Shown: positions 14,749 to 22,376 of the stretch, piece by piece
Layout of the letters: each line of letters begins with the position of its first letter
Position numbering within the stretch: the first letter of the stretch is position 1
DNA from: Thermoproteota archaeon
GTDB lineage: Archaea > Korarchaeota > Korarchaeia > Korarchaeales > Korarchaeaceae
Length of the DNA stretch: 36,231 bases
Assembly (NCBI GenBank): GCA_027491785.1
Contig: JAOZGJ010000036.1
Span: forward strand, 1-36,231
Direction: 5' to 3'
Made by a program: the position numbers and the translations under genes
Notes under the pieces: generated by a model
What the model was told of the DNA's origin: nothing
Databases searched by the model: none
The model's input: the letters and a program-made list of their open reading frames with translations, nothing else

Positions 14749-15639
14749 ATGCTTGAGTTTAGTGCTTATGCGCAGCTCCTCATTTCATACGCTATACTGG
14801 GCGGGGTTTATGGCCTCACAGCTTTAGGGCTCTCTCTGATATGGGGCGTCATGAAGGCAGTTAACTGGGCTCACGGAGACACTCTCATGGTCGGTATGTA
14901 TACAGCTTATTGGACGGTCACCCTCTTAGGCATAGATCCCTACATAGCCGCGATAGTTGCCTTCCTCCTCCTAGGGCTATTGGGAATGGGAATTCATATA
15001 ATAGCTATAGAGCCCGTGATAGAGAAGCCTGGAGGTCACGAAGCCACACTTCTGACCACTCTGGGTATTTCAGTGATCTTGGAAAGCGCAGCCCTCATAT
15101 TATGGTCTCCTAGTCCTAGATCTTTCCCTAATGTATACAAAAACACATATCTCCAGTTCTTCGGTATGAGAACCAGTTTAGCTGAGGCAATAGCCTTCGT
15201 CATGTCAATAGTTTCGATAATAGCTGTGGATCAGCTCCTTAAGAGAGTTAAATTTGGGAAGGCCATAAGGGCAGTCTCTCAAAATCCCATAGGAGCTAGG
15301 GTAGTGGGAATAAACGTCCCTAAGATAAGGTTATTTACATTCGGCTTAGGGGTAGCGCTAGCTGGAATGGCTGGAGTCCTTGTTGCAACTTTCTATCCTA
15401 ACATAAGGCCTCTAGCCGGATATATTTGGGATATAGCCTCGTATGTCGTGGTAATATTCGCTGGTCTGGGTACTATATATGGAGTTATATTTGCAGGCCT
15501 AATAATAGGGATTACTGAGGGAATAGGCGCTATATTTCTCACTAACGCCTATAGGCAAATCCTCGTGTACATAGTATTCCTTTTGGTGCTACTGCTCAGA
15601 CCTCAGGGCCTATTCGGAAGGGCATTGAGGAGGGTATGA
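14749..15639 (+). CDS. livH: branched-chain-type amino acid ABC permease LivH
   Basis: Integral membrane subunit, 296 aa with about eight hydrophobic helices. Family marks are 'GLTALGLSLIWGVMKAVNWAHGD' near the N-terminus, with the LivH 'G...N.AHG' pattern. The cytoplasmic loop 'FGKAIRAVSQNPIGARVVGIN' contacts the ATPase. It ends with LRPQGLFG as usual. The ATG is set by GGTGATC (14740-14746). The stop at 15639 is 1 nt from the start of livM, so the two permeases are translated together. Confidence 0.9.
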   Translation: MLEFSAYAQLLISYAILGGVYGLTALGLSLIWGVMKAVNWAHGDTLMVGMYTAYWTVTLLGIDPYIAAIVAFLLLGLLGMGIHIIAIEPVIEKPGGHEATLLTTLGISVILESAALILWSPSPRSFPNVYKNTYLQFFGMRTSLAEAIAFVMSIVSIIAVDQLLKRVKFGKAIRAVSQNPIGARVVGINVPKIRLFTFGLGVALAGMAGVLVATFYPNIRPLAGYIWDIASYVVVIFAGLGTIYGVIFAGLIIGITEGIGAIFLTNAYRQILVYIVFLLVLLLRPQGLFGRALRRV

Positions 15640-15640
15640 T

Positions 15641-16612
15641 ATGAAACTCAGCAGGAAATTAGTTATAGCAGTTATATTATTCATAGTAGCTATGATACTG
15701 CCCTTTTTCACGAACGAGTTCGTCATCTCCATGTTCGTTCAAGCTTACTTTTGGGCATTCTTGGCTCTAAGCTGGGATGTGATAGGAGGATATGGTGGCC
15801 AGTTCTCCCTTGGTCATGCTGCATTCGTTGGGATAGGGGCTTATACATCAACGATCCTACTTGAAAGCTATGGGATATCTCCTTGGATAGGAATGTGGGC
15901 CGCTGGAGTATTGGCAGGACTTGCTGGCGCATTTGTAGGATTCACCTCCCTCAAATTGAGGGGTCCTTTCTTCGCCTTAGCTACTATAGCGTTCGCTGAG
16001 CTAGTCAGGCTATTCCTCCTATACTTCAAGGACGTAACTAGGGGTCCTCTAGGTATACTTATAACGCAAACTGGGCCTCAGAACATGGTGTTTGAGGAGC
16101 AATTCTATTACTACTACCTCATGTTCGCTCTAATGATAGCAGGCATAGTATTCCTCAGGTGGTTCGAGAACTCTAAATTTGGTATAGGCTTAGTTGCCCT
16201 AAGGGAGGATGAAGAGGCAGCTGAAGGGGTTGGTATAAATGTGTATAGGACTAAGATAATAGGAGCTACGATAAGCGCTTTCCTCACGGGAATAGGTGGG
16301 ACTTTCTACGCTCAATGGCTCCATTACGTTAGGCCAGACGTTTTAGTCAAGTTGGATTATTCCACCCAGATAGCAGCGATAGATGTAGTTGGAGGGGCTA
16401 GTAGCCCATATGGAGGGGTTATAGGTTCTCTAATACTGGTTCCCCTATCTCTCTACCTGAACTCCATATTCGGTGGAATGATAGCTGGTTTAAGCCTCAT
16501 ACTCTACGGAATAGTTCTTCTAGTGGTAGTCGTACTTGTACCTGGCGGTATCTACGAACTCCTGAGGAAGAGACTAAGAAAATATATGGGAGGGGGTGGT
16601 CAAAGCGCCTAA
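15641..16612 (+). CDS. livM: branched-chain-type amino acid ABC permease LivM
   Basis: Second permease, 323 aa, multi-spanning. 'LALSWDVIGGYGGQFSLGHAAFVGIGAY' is the LivM opening signature. The ATPase-coupling loop reads 'FGIGLVALREDEEAAEGVGIN'. The Gly-rich 'AIDVVGGASSPYGGVIGS' near the C-terminus is also typical. It begins 1 nt after livH and its 3' end lies at the start of livG. It forms a heterodimer with LivH as the membrane channel. Confidence 0.9.
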   Translation: MKLSRKLVIAVILFIVAMILPFFTNEFVISMFVQAYFWAFLALSWDVIGGYGGQFSLGHAAFVGIGAYTSTILLESYGISPWIGMWAAGVLAGLAGAFVGFTSLKLRGPFFALATIAFAELVRLFLLYFKDVTRGPLGILITQTGPQNMVFEEQFYYYYLMFALMIAGIVFLRWFENSKFGIGLVALREDEEAAEGVGINVYRTKIIGATISAFLTGIGGTFYAQWLHYVRPDVLVKLDYSTQIAAIDVVGGASSPYGGVIGSLILVPLSLYLNSIFGGMIAGLSLILYGIVLLVVVVLVPGGIYELLRKRLRKYMGGGGQSA

Positions 16613-16613
16613 C

Positions 16614-17339
16614 ATGCTTGAGGCTAAGGAGGTAACCAAGAGGTTCGGAGGGCTAGTGGCCCTCAACAAAGTAAGCTTGGAGATCAGAGAGCATGAACTC
16701 CTCGGCTTAATAGGACCCAATGGATCGGGCAAGACAACCCTCTTTAACGTAATTACGGGATATTACAAGCCTGAAGGAGGGAAGATATACTATAAAGGGG
16801 AGGACATAACGGGGCTCAGACCCCACGTAATAGTGAAGATGGGAATAGCAAGGACCTTTCAGATACCGAAGCCATTTGGTAGGCTAACCGTCCTAGAGAA
16901 CGTCATGTCAGCTGCCATGTATGGTAGGAAGGCTGCCTCCCGGAGTGAAGCGGAGACCATAGCGATGGAATGGTTGGAATATGTAGGGCTCGATAAGAAG
17001 GCGAATGTAGAGGCTAGAACGCTAAATGTCGTCGAGAGGAAGCTCATGGAATTAGCTAGGGCTCTCTCTACTGGTCCAGATCTGCTGCTGCTCGATGAGC
17101 TTGTTGCGGGATTGAACCCATCTGAAATGATGGATACTGTGAAACTAGTGAGGAGGCTTGTGGATGAGAAGGGATTGACGATAATAATGGTTGAGCACGT
17201 GATGAAGGCTGTAATGAGCATATCAGATAGGGTATTCGTTCTTCATAGGGGAGAGAAGCTAGCAGAAGGAAAGCCAGAGGAGATAGCGAAGGATCCTAAG
17301 GTCATCGAAGCATATTTAGGGGAGCCCATTAAGGTATAG
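16614..17339 (+). CDS. livG: branched-chain-type amino acid ABC transporter ATPase LivG
   Basis: Cytosolic ABC ATPase, about 241 aa. Walker A is GPNGSGKTT, followed by the LivG-type 'GIARTFQIPKPFGRLTVLENV'. Walker B is LLLLDE and the switch His lies in VEHVM. The ABC signature site reads LNVVERK in place of LSGGQ; deviation at this motif is common among LivG proteins. The frame is open back to GTG 16596, inside livM. The ATG at 16614 gives the standard N-terminus MLEAKEVTKRFGG and is chosen, with GGGTGGTC upstream. It pairs with LivF to power the importer. Confidence 0.9.
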   Translation: MLEAKEVTKRFGGLVALNKVSLEIREHELLGLIGPNGSGKTTLFNVITGYYKPEGGKIYYKGEDITGLRPHVIVKMGIARTFQIPKPFGRLTVLENVMSAAMYGRKAASRSEAETIAMEWLEYVGLDKKANVEARTLNVVERKLMELARALSTGPDLLLLDELVAGLNPSEMMDTVKLVRRLVDEKGLTIIMVEHVMKAVMSISDRVFVLHRGEKLAEGKPEEIAKDPKVIEAYLGEPIKV

Positions 17340-17374
17340 AGTAGATCAGATAATGAATGGTGGGTGGTTTTAAA

Positions 17375-18082
17375 ATGTTGCTTGAACTGAAGAACATAAA
17401 TGCCGGTTACGGGGATCTCCAAGTGCTATGGGACGTCAGCTTAGGAGTTGAGAAAGGCGAGATAGTAAGCCTCCTAGGTAGCAATGGAGCTGGCAAAACC
17501 ACGACGCTTAGGGTAATATCAGGCCTTCTCAGACCTATTAGCGGCAGTATTACCTTTAATGGAGATGATATAACGAAATATCCTAGCCATAGAAGGGTTG
17601 AAATGGGCTTATCCTTGGTTCCAGAGGGAAGGCAGCTCTTCCCAGAGATGACAGTAGTCGAGAACCTTGAAATGGGTGCCTACACTCAAAGAGCAAAGGA
17701 GAAGTTCCGAGATACAATGGAATGGGTTTTCACTCTATTCCCTAAGCTTAAGGAGAGAAAGAAACAACTAGCTGGTACAATGAGTGGTGGAGAGCAGCAA
17801 ATGCTTGCAATAGCGAGAGGATTGATGAGTAGGCCTGAGCTGCTGATGATGGACGAGCCTTCCATGGGATTAGCTCCAAAGCTCGTGCTTGAAATATTCG
17901 GCACGATAAAGAAGTTAAGGGATGAAGGAGTAACGATATTCTTGGTGGAGCAGAACGCTAAAGCGGCCTTGGACATTTCTGATAGGGCTTACATATTGGA
18001 AACAGGTAAGATCACATTGCATGGGCCCTCTAAGGAGCTCCTCGGTATGGATGAAGTTAGAAAAGCATATTTAGGTATCTGA
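17375..18082 (+). CDS. livF: branched-chain-type amino acid ABC transporter ATPase LivF
   Basis: Second ABC ATPase, 235 aa from this start. Walker A is GSNGAGKTT, the signature is MSGGEQQ, Walker B is LLMMDEP and the switch His position is VEQN, as usual for LivF (Gln in place of His). 'VPEGRQLFPEMTVVENLEMGAY' is the LivF landmark. An upstream in-frame ATG (17357) would add six residues. The ATG at 17375 is favoured because GGTGGGTGG lies before it and the family N-terminus starts here. It is the last gene of the importer; a T-run after the stop separates it from the convergent isocitrate dehydrogenase-like gene. Confidence 0.9.
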   Translation: MLLELKNINAGYGDLQVLWDVSLGVEKGEIVSLLGSNGAGKTTTLRVISGLLRPISGSITFNGDDITKYPSHRRVEMGLSLVPEGRQLFPEMTVVENLEMGAYTQRAKEKFRDTMEWVFTLFPKLKERKKQLAGTMSGGEQQMLAIARGLMSRPELLMMDEPSMGLAPKLVLEIFGTIKKLRDEGVTIFLVEQNAKAALDISDRAYILETGKITLHGPSKELLGMDEVRKAYLGI

Positions 18083-18096
18083 CTGATCTACCCTCC

Positions 18097-18101
18097 TTTT
18101 T
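18097..18101. terminator. short T-run in the convergent livF / dehydrogenase junction
   Basis: A TTTTT stretch in the 23-nt gap between two convergent genes. It is weak, and it serves only the plus strand. Confidence 0.25.
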
Positions 18102-18105
18102 ATGC

Positions 18106-19116
18106 TCACGAGACGAGCTTTAAAAGGGTATTTATAACTTCAGCCGTTGTTGAGGATCCTCCCAAATCTGGGGTCAGTGCTAGCCTCCTATCCACTAGGT
18201 CATCGACTGCCTTCCTTAACGAGATCCCCTTTTCCCTAAGCAGCGGATCCCTCTCACCTAGCCAAATGAGCATTAGGGAGGAGGCAATCACAGCTCCCAG
18301 GGGATTCGCTATTCCCTTGCCAGCTATGTCCTCCGCAGTACCGTGGATGGGTTCGAAGGCAGCGAAATCATCTCCTATTTGAGCTGATCCACAGAGCCCT
18401 AAGCTACCAACTACTCCTGCAGCCACATCAGAGAGTATATCTCCATAGAGGTTTGGTGTGACCATGACATCGAAGGCCTTATCGACCTTAACTAGCTTGT
18501 AAGCTGCCGCATCCACTATGGCATCATCAGCTACTATATTGGGATGGCCCTCAGCTACCCTATAGAAGGACTCGAGGAAGAGCCCATCAGACACCTTGAG
18601 CACGTTTCTCTTGTGTATGGCAGTTACCCTGTTCCTCCCTTCCCTCTCAGCTAGCTTGAATGCATATTCCGAAATCCTCTCTGATTTATCCCTCGTTATG
18701 ACCCTGCTAGCTACGGCTTTCTCTCCTCCTCCCTTCACCTCCTCGATGCCGGAATAGAGACCTTCGGTATTCTCCCTCACGATCACAGTATCGATTTCCC
18801 TTAATGAGATCCCTTTATAGCTCCTGAAGGGCCTTACATTCGCATAGAGATTGAACTCCCTTCTTATCCTCAGATTGACGCTGGGATAAGTCTTTCCTCT
18901 AATAGGGGTAGCTACCGGTCCCTTAAGGAGGGCATCTGCTTCTTTAATCTTCTGAATTCCATTTTCCTCCATAGGAAGACCTGTCTCATGGAAATATCTC
19001 TTTCCAGCCTTTACATACAAGAATTCAGCCTCAATCAAGCTTTCTAAGATAGAAATAGCTCCCCCTATTATCTCAGGTCCTATTCCATCTCCTTCCATGA
19101 CCGCTATCTTGATCAT
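18106..19116 (-). CDS. NAD-dependent isocitrate dehydrogenase-like (LeuB/IDH family)
   Basis: Beta-decarboxylating dehydrogenase, 336 aa. The residues that choose the substrate read S79-V-N81-L-R-I-R85. That is the S-x-N-x-x-x-R pattern by which isocitrate dehydrogenases hold the third carboxylate; isopropylmalate dehydrogenases have hydrophobic residues there. R95, R114 and Y121 complete the site, and GDILSD supplies the metal Asp residues. In the cofactor loop HGTAEDIAGKG the Asp-Ile pair points to NAD rather than NADP. The expected reaction is isocitrate to 2-oxoglutarate plus CO2. It is last in a four-gene operon, 6 nt after the LeuD-like gene. Homoisocitrate dehydrogenase is the main alternative. 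Confidence 0.78.
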   Translation of the reverse strand: MIKIAVMEGDGIGPEIIGGAISILESLIEAEFLYVKAGKRYFHETGLPMEENGIQKIKEADALLKGPVATPIRGKTYPSVNLRIRREFNLYANVRPFRSYKGISLREIDTVIVRENTEGLYSGIEEVKGGGEKAVASRVITRDKSERISEYAFKLAEREGRNRVTAIHKRNVLKVSDGLFLESFYRVAEGHPNIVADDAIVDAAAYKLVKVDKAFDVMVTPNLYGDILSDVAAGVVGSLGLCGSAQIGDDFAAFEPIHGTAEDIAGKGIANPLGAVIASSLMLIWLGERDPLLREKGISLRKAVDDLVDRRLALTPDLGGSSTTAEVINTLLKLVS

Positions 19117-19122
19117 GGCGCC

Positions 19123-19617
19123 CTACTCCCATGGGAACTTTCTCCATCTCCTATAGTAGCTTTCAATACCGCCCTCTCGGATTATCGCCATCAGTAGGGC
19201 AGGATAAGGTGGAAAGCCCTTCTCCAGTCCCCTAGTTAGGTTCCTAACTACTCCCTTCTCTAGGTCTATCTCCATTAGATCTCCATTCTCTGCCTCTATA
19301 TCAGCTTCCACAACAGGTAGTCCAACGTTTATTGCGTTTCTATAGAAAATACGGGCGAACGACTTAGCCACTATGGCACCGATCCCAACGAGCTTGAGAA
19401 GCCTGGCCGCATGCTCCCTGCTCGAGCCATAACCGAAGTTCTTTCCAGCAACTATCACATCTCCCTCCACTACCCTTTCGCTGAATCCCCGAATCACGTC
19501 ATGGAAGACGTACTTCTTCATTTCCTCCAAGGTCCTCACCTTATACTTGAGCCTCCCAGGTATGATGTGATCAGTCGTCACATCGTCTCCAAGCTTCCAA
19601 GCCCTTCCCCTTATCAT
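19123..19617 (-). CDS. LeuD-type small subunit of an aconitase-like hydro-lyase
   Basis: Swivel-domain subunit, 164 aa. It has the start 'KLGDDVTTDHIIPGR', the motif NFGYGSSREHA with the catalytic Ser and Arg, and the usual 'AKSFARIFYRNAINVGLP'. The segment after IPGR that decides substrate (YLVY-type in isopropylmalate isomerases, YLRT in homoaconitases) here reads LKYKVRT, with three basic residues. That suits a tricarboxylate better than isopropylmalate. It overlaps the large-subunit gene by 4 nt, so the heterodimer is made in equal amounts. With its neighbours it most likely isomerises citrate to isocitrate; homoaconitase or isopropylmalate isomerase remain possible. Confidence 0.78.
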   Translation of the reverse strand: MIRGRAWKLGDDVTTDHIIPGRLKYKVRTLEEMKKYVFHDVIRGFSERVVEGDVIVAGKNFGYGSSREHAARLLKLVGIGAIVAKSFARIFYRNAINVGLPVVEADIEAENGDLMEIDLEKGVVRNLTRGLEKGFPPYPALLMAIIREGGIESYYRRWRKFPWE

Positions 19618-20867
19618 GCTAAAAACCTCCTTGGATCTGTTATCTTCCCCTTAACCGCTGTAGCAGCGGCAGTTAATGGAGATGCGAGATATATTTCACT
19701 AGTTGGGTCTCCCATCCTTCCCTTGAAATTTCTAGTGGATGTGGAGAGGACAACCTCGTTCGGTCCGAGGACCCCCATATGGGCTCCTATGCAGGGACCG
19801 CATGTCGGTGGACCTATAACACATCCAGCACCCACTAGATCCCTCACTAATCCTCCCTCCAGCATTCTTATGTACACCTCCCTGGATGCAGGAGCTGCAA
19901 TGCATCTCACACCTTGGCTGACCTTCCTCCCCCTCAATATGCGGAGGGCTTGCATGAAATCCTCCAACCTACCACCCGAGCATGAACCTATGAAGACCTC
20001 ATTCACCCCTATACCTTCGAAGTCCTCCACGGGCCTCACCCTATCAACATTCCCCGGTAGCGATAAATTCGGCTTTATTTCCTCGGCCTTGAACTCCCTG
20101 ATCTCGCGATACTCAACATCTTGATCCGGCTTTAACTCTTCTAGAGGACCTTTCACCCTTCCTTTAAGCCAGTTCAGGGTTTTCTTATCGGCAGGTACCA
20201 AGCCCACCTTGGCTCCCATCTCAACGCTCATATTGGATAGAACCATCCTCGATTCCACGCTCATCTCCTCAACAGTCGATCCCAAGAACTCCACAGCCAT
20301 GTAATTAGCTCCATCACTTCCCACATTACCTATTATCTCCAGTATAACGTCCTTGGCCATTACCCAGTCCTTGAGCTTGCCATTAACTTTCACAGCCATG
20401 CTTTCCGGTATCCTGAGCCAGGTCTTCCCCTTTGCCATCGCTATCGCGGCATCTGTGCTTCCAACCCCAGTAGCGAATGCTCCAAAAGCTCCAAGCGTAA
20501 CCGTATGGCTGTCAGCTCCAAGTATAACCATGCCCGGCTTGACTAGCCCTCTTTCAGGCAGCACCTGATGGCTTATACCGTTACCAACATCGAATATCCC
20601 TACTCCACTGGAGGATGCGAAATTCCTCATCTGAATATGGAGGGCCGCAGCTTCTGAGTGAGGAGCTGGAGCTGCGTGATCTATGATGAACCTAACCCTG
20701 TCAGGATCCTCTATTCCTATGCCCAAACTCTCTAGGACATCTATTGCGAGAGGAGCCGTTCCATCATGGGCATAGACTAGGTCTACATCTAAAGCTATGT
20801 ACTCCCCAGGATGCACCTCCTTACCAGCCTTTCCAGAGAGAATCTTCTCTGCTAATGTCATTCCCAT
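19614..20867 (-). CDS. LeuC-type large subunit of an aconitase-like hydro-lyase
   Basis: The [4Fe-4S] subunit, 417 aa. It has HDGTAPLAI near residue 35, IIDHAAPAPHSEAA, GADSHTVT, GVGSTDAA, and the three cluster cysteines C296 (GSCSGGRLED), C356 and C359 (PPTCGPCIGAHMG). The first cysteine motif is SCSGGR where most relatives have SCTNGR. Architecture is the split archaeal type (LeuC/HACN), not a full-length aconitase. An ATG at 20867 has GGTGTC 7 nt upstream; a second ATG (20861) would give an ATGA junction with the synthase gene. The substrate is taken to be citrate because of the operon partners. Confidence 0.8.
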   Translation of the reverse strand: MGMTLAEKILSGKAGKEVHPGEYIALDVDLVYAHDGTAPLAIDVLESLGIGIEDPDRVRFIIDHAAPAPHSEAAALHIQMRNFASSSGVGIFDVGNGISHQVLPERGLVKPGMVILGADSHTVTLGAFGAFATGVGSTDAAIAMAKGKTWLRIPESMAVKVNGKLKDWVMAKDVILEIIGNVGSDGANYMAVEFLGSTVEEMSVESRMVLSNMSVEMGAKVGLVPADKKTLNWLKGRVKGPLEELKPDQDVEYREIREFKAEEIKPNLSLPGNVDRVRPVEDFEGIGVNEVFIGSCSGGRLEDFMQALRILRGRKVSQGVRCIAAPASREVYIRMLEGGLVRDLVGAGCVIGPPTCGPCIGAHMGVLGPNEVVLSTSTRNFKGRMGDPTSEIYLASPLTAAATAVKGKITDPRRFLA

Positions 20868-22144
20868 ATCCTGACACCATCTACGAGCTCTGGAACGTAT
20901 TTCCTAAGTATGGAGAGTATCTCCTCATCACTGAGCGGCTCTGTTCTTCCATCCTTGAAATGCTCGAGCACATCCCTATAAGCTGCATCTAGTCTAGGAT
21001 CTCCCTTCAAACTGGACCAATCCTTTATTCCGACTCTCTTGACTAACCAGTATATGAGACCAGCTCTTCCTGAGTATGGAGTTATCTCGACAGTGTATGG
21101 TAGTCCAAGCACGTCCTCCGGATTAAATGGGAGGTATATGGCTGGATTCTTCAAGAGGCCATCTATGTGTATCCCGGCCTTAGTTCTGAAGGCGTTTCCC
21201 CCCAATAGCGGGTAGAATTCCGGTACATGGAATCCCATCTTAATGAAGAGATCTCTAGCTTCCTTCAGGGCCCTTAAGTTCAGTGGAGAGTTATCCACCA
21301 GCTGCGCATGAAATACTGCCATCGCTTCCAGCGGGCAGTTCCCAGCTCTTTCCCCTATTCCTAGAAGGGTGCAATTGGATAGAGATGCTCCATAAACCCA
21401 AGCGGCTAGGTGATTGGCGACCACCAAGTGGAAATCGTTATGTCCATGGAATTCCAACTGATCGCTCTCAAGCCCCAGATCGTCCAGAAGGAGCCTTATT
21501 AACCTAGGTATGCTCCTGGGAAGGGGAGCCTCGATGAAGGGAAGGCCCATGCCTAGGGTATCAGAGAGCTTGAATCCCACCTTTACACCGTACTTTCTGG
21601 AAAGCTTGAGCACCTTATCGAGAAATGGGAGGAGGAACCCATAGATATCGCTTCTGGTTATGTCCTCCATCGCTATCTTTAGCTTAAGTCCCATCTTCAA
21701 ACCTTCCTCTATGGCCCTAAGGTACTTCTCTTGGGCAGTTGCCCTATCCATCCCGAGCTTGTGGTATATGTGGAAGTCCGATATAGATGTCAGGACTATC
21801 GTGGTATCGAGCTTGCATTCCTTTACGAGCCTTAAATCACTTACCTTGGCTCTGACCCATCCTATGGGCTTGGGATACGAGTCCCTTTCCCTTATCTCAG
21901 AGATCACCTTCCTATCCTTTGAGGTGTATGGGAAGAGCTCTATGTCCCTCAGGGTGCCGCTGTTGTTATCCAAGTCAACGAGCACGTCATAGATCTCCAG
22001 AGCCTCCTCTACCCTGAAAGGCCTACTTCCCTGCTGACCATCTCTCAAGGTCGTATCCGTTAAGATGAGCTCGTGATCAGGGGGTCTTCTCCCGAACCTA
22101 GGCACACCTATCTCCGGAAAGAACCAATTTCCATCTCCTTCCAT
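20858..22144 (-). CDS. Re-type citrate synthase-like (isopropylmalate/homocitrate synthase superfamily)
   Basis: TIM-barrel acyl-CoA condensing enzyme, 428 aa. The metal/substrate motif DTTLRDGQQ lies near residues 30-38, HGHND supplies the metal His pair, and GIGERAGNCPLEA is the superfamily signature. Between them are stretches I associate with clostridial Re-citrate synthase rather than LeuA: 'ELFPYTSKDR', 'LTSISDFHIYHKL', 'MEDITRSDIYGFLLPF' and 'AGIHIDGLLKN'. There is no LeuA C-terminal leucine-binding domain, so no leucine feedback. The expected reaction is oxaloacetate plus acetyl-CoA to citrate. The ATG at 22144 follows GGTGATG with normal spacing (the frame is open to a GTG at 22156). 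First gene of the operon. Homocitrate synthase is the alternative. Confidence 0.75.
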   Translation of the reverse strand: MEGDGNWFFPEIGVPRFGRRPPDHELILTDTTLRDGQQGSRPFRVEEALEIYDVLVDLDNNSGTLRDIELFPYTSKDRKVISEIRERDSYPKPIGWVRAKVSDLRLVKECKLDTTIVLTSISDFHIYHKLGMDRATAQEKYLRAIEEGLKMGLKLKIAMEDITRSDIYGFLLPFLDKVLKLSRKYGVKVGFKLSDTLGMGLPFIEAPLPRSIPRLIRLLLDDLGLESDQLEFHGHNDFHLVVANHLAAWVYGASLSNCTLLGIGERAGNCPLEAMAVFHAQLVDNSPLNLRALKEARDLFIKMGFHVPEFYPLLGGNAFRTKAGIHIDGLLKNPAIYLPFNPEDVLGLPYTVEITPYSGRAGLIYWLVKRVGIKDWSSLKGDPRLDAAYRDVLEHFKDGRTEPLSDEEILSILRKYVPELVDGVRIWE

Positions 22145-22179
22145 AAGCATCACCACATCGCACTTGCTTTATCGATGAA

Positions 22180-22190
22180 TTATTTATATG
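22180..22190 (-). promoter_or_regulatory. TATA element of the citrate synthase operon
   Basis: The minus strand reads CATATAAATAA, about 40 nt before the ATG at 22144. Transcription would start near 22160 and leave a short leader containing GTGGTGATG. The rest of the gap to 22376 is AT-rich with no feature I can name. Confidence 0.5.
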
Positions 22191-22376
22191 TTCCTTTTAT
22201 CGTTAGATAATATACGAAAATCGAACCAATCGATATTAGCCCTACACCGTAAACTCATTCGACGAATTACGTCAATGCTGAATACGAACTTAAAAAGTTT
22301 TCGCTCAGGATAGGTAATATATCCAATGATGGAAACTAGGAGATTCGTAAAAATTAGTAAAAATTAATTATGGAAA

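Noticed and set aside
17030-17060. Non-functional LivG because the ABC signature is LNVVERK.
   Set aside because: LivG proteins often depart from LSGGQ at this site, and Walker A, Walker B and the switch His are intact.
19411-20124. Long plus-strand frame of 237 codons opposite leuC/leuD.
   Set aside because: It is fully antisense to two well-conserved genes, and its protein shows no domain.
18106-22144. Plain leucine biosynthesis operon (leuA-leuC-leuD-leuB).
   Set aside because: The synthase lacks the LeuA regulatory domain and resembles Re-citrate synthase, and the dehydrogenase has the isocitrate pocket. Kept only as an alternative.
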